From assembly GCF_039543825.1 (NCBI RefSeq), contig NZ_BAABKM010000002.1:62001-126000 (forward strand): DNA of 64,000 nucleotides, read 5' to 3'. Position numbers and translations under genes: made by a program. The notes under the pieces are model-generated. The model was not told where the DNA came from. It saw nothing but the letters and a program-made list of their open reading frames with translations, and searched no databases. The DNA comes from Nocardioides conyzicola (GTDB taxonomy: Bacteria; Actinomycetota; Actinomycetes; Propionibacteriales; Nocardioidaceae). This document shows positions 25,427 to 34,339 of the stretch, piece after piece (position 1 is the first letter of the stretch; every line of letters begins with the position of its first letter).

Positions 25427-26206
25427 TCACGCCTGGGAGGCGCGGAAGAGCCACCCGAGCGGGCGAGCCTCGGGGTCGTCGTGCCGGGACGGCGGCGCCC
25501 CCTCGGCCACCATCGCCTCGGCGTCGAGGGTGGTCTCCGACTCCTCGGGCTCGGGGACCGACCTCGTTGCGGAGGTCCGTGACGGCGTCCGTGACGGGGT
25601 CCGGGCGAGCGTCTTCGCGACCGGCTTCCCTGCCGGCCTCTCGACGAGGTCGGCGGGTCCGTCGCGAAGCTCCTCCAGCGAGGACAGCACCTCGGAGACG
25701 GCCGTGACGGCGCTCTCCAGGCTCGGGCCGATCCGGCGGAGGCCGCCCTCGGCGGTCTCGAGCAGGTGCTCGGAGCGGGTGCGGATCTCCTCGATCTCGG
25801 CGCGGGTCGAGGAGATCACTTCCTCGCGGATGCGAGCGCGCTCCTCCTCGGTGTGCCGCTGCAGGTCCTCGGCCTCGTAGTAGGCGCGCGCCAGGATGCC
25901 GTCGGCGCGCTCCTGGGCCTCGGTGGCGAGCTTGGCCGCGGCCTCCATGGCGTCGGCGGTCACCTGGTCGGCGGCGGCGCGGGCTTCAGCGAGCAGCTGG
26001 TCCGCCAGCGCCTCGGCCTCGGCGACGATGACATCGGCGTCCTCTGCCGCGGTTCCACGCAGCTTGCTGGCTTCGACGAGGAGCTCCTCGGCGTCGCGTT
26101 GGGCACCGAGTCGAGCGCGCATCGCCTGCGCGCGGTCGGTGGCAGTCTCGACCGACGCGTCGCCCGATCGGGGCTTCGCAGTGGTTGTTGACGGGTCCTT
26201 GGGCAT
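25427..26206 (-). CDS. Coiled-coil protein heading the polysaccharide operon
   Basis: The 259-residue protein has a charged N terminus, a long Ala/Glu-rich coiled coil over about residues 25-165 (heptad-like ADVIVAEAEALADQLLAEAR, EEERARIREEVISSTRAEIEEI), a short Thr/Ser/Arg repeat region (LARTPSRTPSRTSATRS) and an acidic tail. It recalls DivIVA/Scy-type actinobacterial scaffold proteins, but no GYxxxxVD N-terminal DivIVA motif is present. ATG at 26206 is preferred over the longer frame start at 26299, because GGGGGA lies eight bases upstream and the extra N terminus is unlike the rest. As first gene of the operon it may position the assembly machinery. Confidence 0.75.
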   Translation of the reverse strand: MPKDPSTTTAKPRSGDASVETATDRAQAMRARLGAQRDAEELLVEASKLRGTAAEDADVIVAEAEALADQLLAEARAAADQVTADAMEAAAKLATEAQERADGILARAYYEAEDLQRHTEEERARIREEVISSTRAEIEEIRTRSEHLLETAEGGLRRIGPSLESAVTAVSEVLSSLEELRDGPADLVERPAGKPVAKTLARTPSRTPSRTSATRSVPEPEESETTLDAEAMVAEGAPPSRHDDPEARPLGWLFRASQA

Positions 26207-26388
26207 GCCTGACGTCCCCCTGTGGATGTGCGGGTTGGTTGGCCGACCTGCCCGCGTGGGACCCGAGAAGAGGTCAACGCGTTTCCTAACGGACAACACC
26301 TGCCCGGTGTTACGGCCTTCAAACGCTGCGTTTGGCTGAGAGCCGCCGACGCCGTCCCGTGGACCGGGACACTAGTCTAGGAATTGAC

Positions 26389-27429
26389 ATGGGTCAGACG
26401 AGAGCGAACGCCCCCCGACCCCTCACCGTCGTGATTCAGCCACAGATCGGTCACCACAGGGGCGCGTGGGACTCGATCGGGGCCAACCAGGAGATCTCCT
26501 CTGTTTTCCAGAGGTCGTGGTGGCTCGAGCGTGTGAGCAAGAGCACTACCTACCTCCTCGTGCTGGACGGCGATCGGCTGGTCGGCGGCCTCGCCGTGAG
26601 TGTCCGACGTCGCTTCGGCGTACGCCGCCTGACGGCGCCCGGGCCGACCGTCCTGTGCCCGGACCACCTGGACCTGATCGCGGAGCCCGGCGCCGAGGCC
26701 GAGGTGGCGGCGGCGGTCGGGGCCTGGTTCCGCGGCCCCGGACAGCGGGTCCTCGACCTGCGCGGGGTCGACGACGACTCGCTGATCGCCAGGGCCGTCG
26801 GCGTCGCGGCCGCACCGATGGACGTCGCGCCGTACCAGTCCCTGCCCGCTGCCCCGGACACCTACCTGGCCGGGCGCTCGTCCAACTTCCGCCGGAGCGT
26901 GCGTCGCGCGACCAGGAGCCTGGCCGCCCTGGGGATCGAGCACCGCCGGGTCGAGGCCGCCGACCTGCCGGGCGCCTTCGACGCCTTCCGCTCGCTGCAC
27001 GCCGGGCGCGAGGGCCGCGGTCCGCTCGTCGCCGAGCTGCCCACCCTCGAGCGGGCCCTGGTCGCGGGCGTCGCGGCTGGGGAGGCGCGCGTCGACGTGC
27101 TGGCGTCCAACGACCAGGTCGTCGCGGTGTGCTTCGCCTTCGTCCTCGGAGGGCGGCTCAGCCTCTACCAGGTCGCCCGATCGCTGGAGCGCGAGCACGA
27201 CGGCGCCGGCAACGTGCTGCTGGTCGCCGTCATCGAGGACGCCGTGGCCGCGGGGTGTCACGAGGTGGACCTGCTGCGCGGGGGCGAGGGCTACAAGTCC
27301 TCGTTCGCCGACGCGACCCGTCCGATCGGGCGGCTCCGCGCCGCACACGGCGGCGTGGCGCGGGTCCTGCTCGCCGGCGAGGACGCCGCCCGCCGGCTCA
27401 ATGCGAGGCTGAGGTCTCGGGTCCCTTGA
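26389..27429 (+). CDS. CelD/BcsL-type (FemAB-like GNAT) acyltransferase
   Basis: The 346-residue protein has the double-GNAT arrangement of the Acetyltransf_6 family found in exopolysaccharide and cellulose loci. Typical segments are YLAGRSSNFRRSVRRATRSL, DLPGAFDAFRSLHAGR, VVAVCFAFVLGGRLSLYQVA and LLRGGEGYKSSFA. It probably acylates a sugar of the neighbouring polysaccharide. ATG at 26389 is preferred: AGGA lies seven bases upstream, and an upstream start at 26332 would add residues absent from the family. It diverges from the coiled-coil gene and its last 32 bases overlap the convergent cupin gene. Confidence 0.85.
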   Translation: MGQTRANAPRPLTVVIQPQIGHHRGAWDSIGANQEISSVFQRSWWLERVSKSTTYLLVLDGDRLVGGLAVSVRRRFGVRRLTAPGPTVLCPDHLDLIAEPGAEAEVAAAVGAWFRGPGQRVLDLRGVDDDSLIARAVGVAAAPMDVAPYQSLPAAPDTYLAGRSSNFRRSVRRATRSLAALGIEHRRVEAADLPGAFDAFRSLHAGREGRGPLVAELPTLERALVAGVAAGEARVDVLASNDQVVAVCFAFVLGGRLSLYQVARSLEREHDGAGNVLLVAVIEDAVAAGCHEVDLLRGGEGYKSSFADATRPIGRLRAAHGGVARVLLAGEDAARRLNARLRSRVP

Positions 27430-28267
27430 TCCGGCGCTTGGCGGCGCCGTAGGCGCGCATGAAGACCAGCTTCGCGCGGTCGCGGCCGGGAGCGTCGCCG
27501 TACACCTTCGGGGTGATGCCGAGCTTGCGGACCTTCTCGTTGAACGCCTGGACCATCGACTCGTCCGCGTTGTTGCGGTTGAAGAAGGTGATCGTCAACG
27601 ACAGCGACGTGCTGTCGCCGTTGTTGAGCCAGTGCGGCGTGTACGGCGGGATGTAGGCACCGCGGCCCGGTGCGAGCTCGAACTCGGCGATCTCCTCCGG
27701 GAGGGTGTCGAGCCGCCCGAACGACCCGTTCCAGTAGCGGTGGATCTCCCGCTCGCGCTGCTCACGGTCAGCGAACTTCCCGAAGCCCAGGGTGCGGTGC
27801 CCCTCGAGCTGGAGCAGGAAGCTGTGCTCGATGTCGAAGTGGGCCGACGTGACGGAGCCGGGCGAGCTCGCGAAGACGAAGCCCATCCGGCGCTTCATGG
27901 TGGCCGGGTCGATGCCGGCGTCCGCCGCCATCCCCTCGAGCAGCTGGTCGACGAGCAACCGGTAGGGCTCGGACTGCTCGATGTTGAGCAGGGTGAACCA
28001 CGAGTCGTTGGCGGCCAGCGACCTGATCTGGTCGGAGACGGAGGCGACGGCGAGCGCGTTGGCGGCGCCCGCGTCGGCGGAGACCAGCGGCTTGGACGCC
28101 TTCTCGGCCGAGATCGACGCCGCCCCCAGCTCGTCGCCGAGAAGGGCGATCGACTCCAGCGAGAAGCGAGGGTCGCCGGTCAGCCCGTGAGAGAACGCCG
28201 TGGGCGTACGACTCTCCAGAGCGGCGAGAAAGGTGTGATCGACCGTCGGCCACGGCGTGTTGTTCAT
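27398..28267 (-). CDS. Cupin/JmjC-like Fe(II)/2-oxoglutarate oxygenase family protein
   Basis: The 289-residue protein has a JmjC-type double-stranded beta helix. The likely iron ligands are in SAHFDIEHSFLLQLEG (His-x-Asp) and the distal PPYTPHWLNN (His); PGRGAYIPPYTPHW is the usual last strand. Such proteins hydroxylate amino-acid side chains in proteins or small molecules; the substrate is unknown. The C-terminal helix region (VRKLGITPKVYGDAPGRDRAKL) is family-like. It converges on the acyltransferase gene with a 32-base overlap. The 95-base upstream gap contains the palindrome ACTTAAGT (28308-28315), a possible operator. Confidence 0.82.
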   Translation of the reverse strand: MNNTPWPTVDHTFLAALESRTPTAFSHGLTGDPRFSLESIALLGDELGAASISAEKASKPLVSADAGAANALAVASVSDQIRSLAANDSWFTLLNIEQSEPYRLLVDQLLEGMAADAGIDPATMKRRMGFVFASSPGSVTSAHFDIEHSFLLQLEGHRTLGFGKFADREQREREIHRYWNGSFGRLDTLPEEIAEFELAPGRGAYIPPYTPHWLNNGDSTSLSLTITFFNRNNADESMVQAFNEKVRKLGITPKVYGDAPGRDRAKLVFMRAYGAAKRRIKGPETSASH

Positions 28268-28362
28268 GAATCCCCCGGTGTCATTGGCGCGTGCCGAGCC
28301 ACGCCGTACTTAAGTGACACTTCCGTCCGAATCGGTGGTTCAAACCCCGGGGCGCACGGGTC

Positions 28363-29279
28363 TCAGTCCTGGACGGCTTTGGCGACGGCGATGCACCGGG
28401 TCAGGTAGTCGTCGGTGGGCAGCTGCCGCCGGGTGCCGGGCGGGTCCTGGAGCCGCCAGAGGGCGTTGACCATCGTCCGCACCACGACCCAGTCACGGGC
28501 GCGCCGCTCGTCGAAGCCGGCGACGTCGACGAGGGTGTGGAAGCGGAGCCGGATCCCGTCGCGGACGCTGCGCGGCGCGTCGGCGAGCTCGTCCCAGCGG
28601 TTCCAGAGCATCGGGGCGATCTCGTAGTGCGGGTCGCCGTGGAGCGGCTTCGGGTCGATGGCCAGCCACGGCTCCCGGTCCCCGGCCAGCACGTTGGCGT
28701 AGTGCAGGTCGGTGTGGATCATCCGGCCCGGAGCCGACTCGTCGCGGCTCAGCTCGCGGCCGAGCGTGGCTGCCTGCTCGACCAGCCGCCGCGGCAGGGG
28801 CGCGTCCCGCGGGAGGGCGTCGAGCTCCGCGGCCCAGCGCTCGGCGTACGACGAGAGCGTGCGGAGCTGCGGCGGTGCCGGCACGTGCAGGCGCCCGTAG
28901 AGCCCCCCGACGACCTCGCACGCCTCGACGTCCCACAGGTCGCCGAGGTCCTCGCGGTGCAGCCGCTCGAGCAGCAGCGCGTAGCGGCGCGGGTCGGCCC
29001 GGAGCAGCTCCACGGCGCCGCGGCCGTGCCAGTGCTGGAGCGCGAGGTGCTCGTGCTCGGCCTCCTCGTGCGGCCAGCCCACCTTGAGCACCGCCGGTCG
29101 TCCCGCGGAAGTGCGGACCGGGACCACGAGGGCGGCGTACCCGTGGGTGGGCTCGCCGTCGACGGTGAGCTGCCACTCCCCCAACAGGTCGCGCACGAGC
29201 GCGGGCAGCCGGTCGAGGAACCCCTGCCACTCCGGCCCGCGGGCGGCGTACGCGAGGAAGCCGGGGGGAAGTGCGACCA

Positions 29280-29280
<1 letters not shown>
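28363..29280 (-). CDS. APH(6)-like aminoglycoside/hydroxyurea phosphotransferase family protein
   Basis: The 305-residue kinase-fold protein resembles the streptomycin 6-phosphotransferase family. It shows the N-lobe Lys strand in PAVLKVGWPHEEAEHEHLAL, the catalytic MIHTDLHYANVLAG (His-x-Asp-x4-Asn) and the metal-binding LAIDPKPLHGDPHYEIAPMLWNRWDEL, the signature stretch of APH(6). The GTG start shares a base with the lepA stop (TAGTG), so it is translated after lepA, an odd partner for a presumed drug-modifying enzyme. Family membership is clear; actual resistance activity cannot be read from sequence. Confidence 0.88.
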
Positions 29281-31169
<1,889 letters not shown>

Positions 31170-31184
31170 GTTCGGGGGGCGGCC

Positions 31185-31817
31185 TCATTCTCCCACACGA
31201 GTACGGCGCGGGCCGCGTCCGCGCAGGCGCCGCCACCCGTCCGCGACCCGGCCCGCGGCGAGCAGCAGCAGCAAGGGCAGGTAGCTGGTGGCGGGCACGG
31301 CGATCGAGATGCCCAGGGCGGCGAGCAGGAGCAGGACGTTGGTGACCCCGTCGACGGGGTCGGCGTCGTCGTGCCCGTCAGTGAGCTCCGGGTGCCGCAC
31401 CAGGAGGGCCTCCAGCAGCGTGAGCACGGCGGTCGAGACCACCATCGAGCCGATGTAGAGGAGCTTGGTGACCGCGCTGCTGCCCTCCGCCGCGACCAGT
31501 GCCGTCGGGAACGGCAGGAAGACGATCGTCAGGACCCAGAGCATCAGCAGCTGGGCGATCCTGCCGTGGTAGCGGAGCACGTGGCGCACCGACCGGTGCT
31601 GCACGAACCAGAGCCGGGCGATGACCACGAAGCTGAGCAGGAACGCCCAGATCTGGGTCTGGTGCTCGTCGAGCAGGTCGCCGACGGTGTCGAACTCGCC
31701 GAGGTCGGCGGTCAGCTCCACCAGCGGCAGGACCAGCAGCGTGATCGCGATGGCGACGATCGCGTCGATGAAGGTGAGAAAGCGGTCGAGGTCGCGCTCA
31801 CGATCGTTGTCCGGCAC
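31185..31817 (-). CDS. TMEM175 / DUF1211 family channel-like membrane protein
   Basis: The 210-residue protein has six hydrophobic segments. The first helix RFLTFIDAIVAIAITLLVLPL matches the TMEM175 pore helix, where the family motif R-x3-FSD reads R-x3-FID here, so the conserved Ser is replaced by Ile. Bacterial TMEM175 proteins are tetrameric K+-permeable channels; whether this variant conducts is uncertain. TAGGCT lies six bases before the GTG, the pattern of leaderless genes in this window. It diverges from the next phosphotransferase gene by 39 bases. Confidence 0.87.
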   Translation of the reverse strand: MPDNDRERDLDRFLTFIDAIVAIAITLLVLPLVELTADLGEFDTVGDLLDEHQTQIWAFLLSFVVIARLWFVQHRSVRHVLRYHGRIAQLLMLWVLTIVFLPFPTALVAAEGSSAVTKLLYIGSMVVSTAVLTLLEALLVRHPELTDGHDDADPVDGVTNVLLLLAALGISIAVPATSYLPLLLLLAAGRVADGWRRLRGRGPRRTRVGE

Positions 31818-31856
31818 GGTCGAAGCCTAGTGAGGGTCGTGGTGAAGGATTGGCGC

Positions 31857-32822
31857 ATGCCTGACGCACGTCTCCCCACGACCATCCCGCACGGCCGGAC
31901 CGCACGTCGGCTCGAGTGGCCACACCTGCCGCCGCAGATCCGGGCGCTGATCGACCGGCGCTGCGGCTCACCGGTCGTGGACGCCACCTCGCAGGGGGCG
32001 GGCTTCACGCCCGGCTTCGCGTCGGTGCTCACCTGCGCGGACGGATCCAGGCACTTCGTCAAGGCGGCATCGGTGCGGGCCCAGCGGACGTTCGCCGAGG
32101 CCTACCGCGAGGAGGCGCGCAAGCTGGCGGCGCTGCCGGCCACCGCGCCCGCGCCGCAGCTGCTGTGGCACATCGCCGACGAGGACTGGGTGGTGCTCGG
32201 GATCGAGTACGTCGAGTCGCGCGCGCCGCGTCGGCCGTGGCGGATGACCGACCTGGAGGCGTGCGTGGCGATGACCGAGCGGATGGCCGCCGTGCTCACG
32301 CCCGCACCCGCGGGGCTGGCGTCCGACACGTTCGTCGCCGACTACGCCGACCTGCCGGCGTACTGGGAGAAGGTGCGTGCGGACCTGCCCGACCTGCCCG
32401 GGATCGCCGAGCACCTCGACGAGGCCGCCGCGCTGGCCGCCCGGTACGCCGAGGTGGTGGTCGGCGACACGCTCGTGCACACCGACGTCCGCGACGACAA
32501 CCTGATGCTGACGCCGGACGGCCGGGTGCTGCTGTGCGACTGGAACTGGCCGGCGGTCGGGGCCGCCTGGCTGGACACGGTCTTCCTGATGATCGGCCCG
32601 CGCGGCGACGGACTGGACGTCGAGGCCGTCCTCGCCGCCTCGCCGATCACCCGCGACGTGCCCGCCGAGTCGATCGACATCGCGATCGCGCTGGTGACCG
32701 GGCACTTCCTGATGTCCGCCGCGCAGCCGGTGCCCCCGACGTCGCCGTACATCCGCGACGTGCAGCGGTGGCAGGGCGAGGTCTGCTGGCGGTGGCTGGC
32801 CGAGCGCCGGGGTTGGTCCTGA
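31857..32822 (+). CDS. APH/choline-kinase family phosphotransferase
   Basis: The 321-residue protein-kinase-fold enzyme shows HFVKAASVRAQRTFAEAYREEA (N-lobe Lys and helix), the catalytic LVHTDVRDDNLMLTPDGRVLL (His-x-Asp-x4-Asn) and the metal-binding LCDWNWPAVGAAWLD. Its substrate is unknown; such proteins phosphorylate sugars, amino alcohols or drugs. ATG at 31857 has AAGGA seven bases upstream. It is a different subfamily from the APH(6)-like gene at 28363. It is followed directly by the rpsT promoter. Confidence 0.87.
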   Translation: MPDARLPTTIPHGRTARRLEWPHLPPQIRALIDRRCGSPVVDATSQGAGFTPGFASVLTCADGSRHFVKAASVRAQRTFAEAYREEARKLAALPATAPAPQLLWHIADEDWVVLGIEYVESRAPRRPWRMTDLEACVAMTERMAAVLTPAPAGLASDTFVADYADLPAYWEKVRADLPDLPGIAEHLDEAAALAARYAEVVVGDTLVHTDVRDDNLMLTPDGRVLLCDWNWPAVGAAWLDTVFLMIGPRGDGLDVEAVLAASPITRDVPAESIDIAIALVTGHFLMSAAQPVPPTSPYIRDVQRWQGEVCWRWLAERRGWS

Positions 32823-32823
32823 A

Positions 32824-32853
32824 TTGGTGGCAGCCGAGCCCCGCTGCTAGCCT
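32824..32853 (+). promoter_or_regulatory. Probable rpsT promoter
   Basis: TTGGTG (32824-32829), an 18-base spacer and TAGCCT (32848-32853) look like a housekeeping-sigma promoter. It would give a 5' leader of roughly 90 bases ahead of rpsT, which has room for autogenous control by S20 although no specific structure stands out. Confidence 0.6.
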
Positions 32854-32951
32854 TGTCCGTCGCGTCACGAGTGCCATCACCATGCTCACAGCACCGTGCG
32901 CGCAACCCGACGTTAAGACGACCGACCCAACACCGACGCGAAGGCACACCA

Positions 32952-33212
32952 GTGGCGAACATCAAGTCCCAGATCAAGCGCAACAAGCAGGCCGAGAAGG
33001 CGCACGAGCGCAACAAGGCGGTGAAGACGGGCCTCAAGTCCGCCGTCCGCAAGTTCCGCGAGGCCGCCGAGGCCGGCGACAAGGACGTGGCCGTCAAGGC
33101 CGGCCAGGACGCCGCCCGCAAGCTCGACAAGGCCGCCTCCAAGGGCGTCATCCACAAGAACCAGGCCGCGAACCGCAAGTCCGCGATCGCCAAGAAGGCC
33201 GCTTCGCTCTGA
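32952..33212 (+). CDS. rpsT: 30S ribosomal protein S20
   Basis: The 86-residue basic helical protein [35 protein letters not shown]...[19 protein letters not shown] is a complete bS20. It binds 16S rRNA helices early in 30S assembly. The GTG start has GAAGG seven bases upstream; GTG rather than ATG is common for rpsT in actinobacteria. A promoter lies about 100 bases upstream and two hairpin terminators follow, so it is monocistronic. It converges on holA, the usual rpsT-holA neighbourhood. Confidence 0.98.
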   Translation: MANIKSQIKRNKQAEKAHERNKAVKTGLKSAVRKFREAAEAGDKDVAVKAGQDAARKLDKAASKGVIHKNQAANRKSAIAKKAASL

Positions 33213-33220
33213 TCCACCCC

Positions 33221-33240
33221 GCCGCCTGATGTCAGGCGGC
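33221..33240 (+). terminator. rpsT terminator hairpin 1
   Basis: GCCGCCTGA (33221-33229) and TCAGGCGGC (33232-33240) form a perfect 9-bp stem eight bases after the rpsT stop. There is no T-tract. It probably works together with the second hairpin. Confidence 0.65.
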
Positions 33241-33254
33241 ACGTCGGTCGTTCG

Positions 33255-33287
33255 CTGACCCGTCAGATCCTCGATCTGGCGGGTCAG
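33255..33287. terminator. Bidirectional terminator between rpsT and holA
   Basis: CTGACCCGTCAGATC (33255-33269) pairs with GATCTGGCGGGTCAG (33273-33287), 15 bp with one G-U pair and a 3-base loop. GCCGTTT follows on the plus strand. It sits between the ends of convergent rpsT and holA and can serve both. Confidence 0.8.
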
Positions 33288-33305
33288 TGCCGTTTGCGCG
33301 CCGTC

Positions 33306-34295
33306 TCAGCGCGGGTCGCGGAGCGCGGTGACGCTGAGCACCAGGCGCTCGAGGGTGTAGGACGCGTCGCTCGCGGCCCCCTTGATGTCGGCGTCGGCGC
33401 GGGCGATGGCCTGGATGGCGCGGGCGATCCCGCCGTCGGACCAGCCGCGGGACTGGTCACGGATGGTGCGCAGCTTCCAGGGCGGCACGCCGACCTCGCG
33501 GGCCAGGTCCGCGTCGCGCATGCCGCGGGGCGCCGACTTGTAGCGCGCCACCCCGCGGGCGCCGCCCGCGAACGCGGAGGTGACCAGCACCGCCGCCGTA
33601 CCCCCGTCGAGCGCCCAGCGGAGCTCCTCGAGCGCCTCCGTGCGACGCCCCCAGAAGGCCGCGTCGGCGACGGCGAAGGACTTGGCCTCGGCCCGCCCAC
33701 CGAAGTACTGCTTGACCTTGTCGGACGTGATCGGCTGGCCCGCGAAGTCGCTGGTCAGCTGGTCGGCCGCGGCCGCGAGGGAGCGCAGGTCCTGGCCGAC
33801 GGCCTGGACGAGGAAGTCGGCGGCGTCGGGGTCGATCGTGGCGCCGTGGCCGCGGACCTCGGCCGACACGAAGCTCGGGTACTCCGATGCTCGCAGCTCG
33901 CCCGACTTGGACTCGGTGACGGTGGCCAGCTTGCGCAGCTTGGTGAGGGTGCCGCTCCCCTTCGGTCCGCCACCGTGGACCAGCACGAGGGCGACCTCGT
34001 CGGCCGGAGCCGCCGCGTAGGCGAGCAGGCCGTCGACCGACTCCTCCGGGAGGTTCTCCAGGCCCCGGACCACGACACAGCGGATGCTCGAGAAGAGGGA
34101 CGGAGCGGCCAGCTCGCCGAGGGTGGCCAGCGACAGGTCGGATCCCACGGTCTCGGCGAACTCCGACTCGGCGTCGTAGTGCCGGATGCTGTCGCGGACG
34201 GCCACGACCGTGCGCTCGTTGAGGAACTCCTCCTTGCCGGTCACCAGGGTGACCCGACCGAGGACGTCTGCAGCGCGGGGCGAGGAACTGGACAT
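33306..34295 (-). CDS. holA: DNA polymerase III delta subunit
   Basis: The 329-residue clamp-loader subunit has VTLVTGKEEFLNERTVVAVRDSIR at the start (the degenerate P-loop region of delta), then VRGLENLPEESVDGLLAYAAAPADEVALVLVHGGGPKG and the C-terminal collar domain (KSFAVADAAFWGRRTEALEELRWALDGG, LERLVLSVTALRD). It opens the beta clamp for loading. ATG at 34295 gives the family length; the frame extends further upstream without a good start. It lies 44 bases downstream of comEC on the same strand, the common comEA-comEC-holA order in actinobacteria. Confidence 0.95.
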   Translation of the reverse strand: MSSSSPRAADVLGRVTLVTGKEEFLNERTVVAVRDSIRHYDAESEFAETVGSDLSLATLGELAAPSLFSSIRCVVVRGLENLPEESVDGLLAYAAAPADEVALVLVHGGGPKGSGTLTKLRKLATVTESKSGELRASEYPSFVSAEVRGHGATIDPDAADFLVQAVGQDLRSLAAAADQLTSDFAGQPITSDKVKQYFGGRAEAKSFAVADAAFWGRRTEALEELRWALDGGTAAVLVTSAFAGGARGVARYKSAPRGMRDADLAREVGVPPWKLRTIRDQSRGWSDGGIARAIQAIARADADIKGAASDASYTLERLVLSVTALRDPR

Positions 34296-34339
34296 TGCAC
34301 GTAGCGTCCCACAGCCCACGGACGTCGCAGCGTCGGGCG

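Noticed and set aside
28335..28352. GGTTCAAACCCC resembling a tRNA T-arm
   Set aside because: The flanking bases do not pair as a 5-bp T stem and there is no anticodon arm, D-arm or acceptor stem around it. No tRNA gene is supported.
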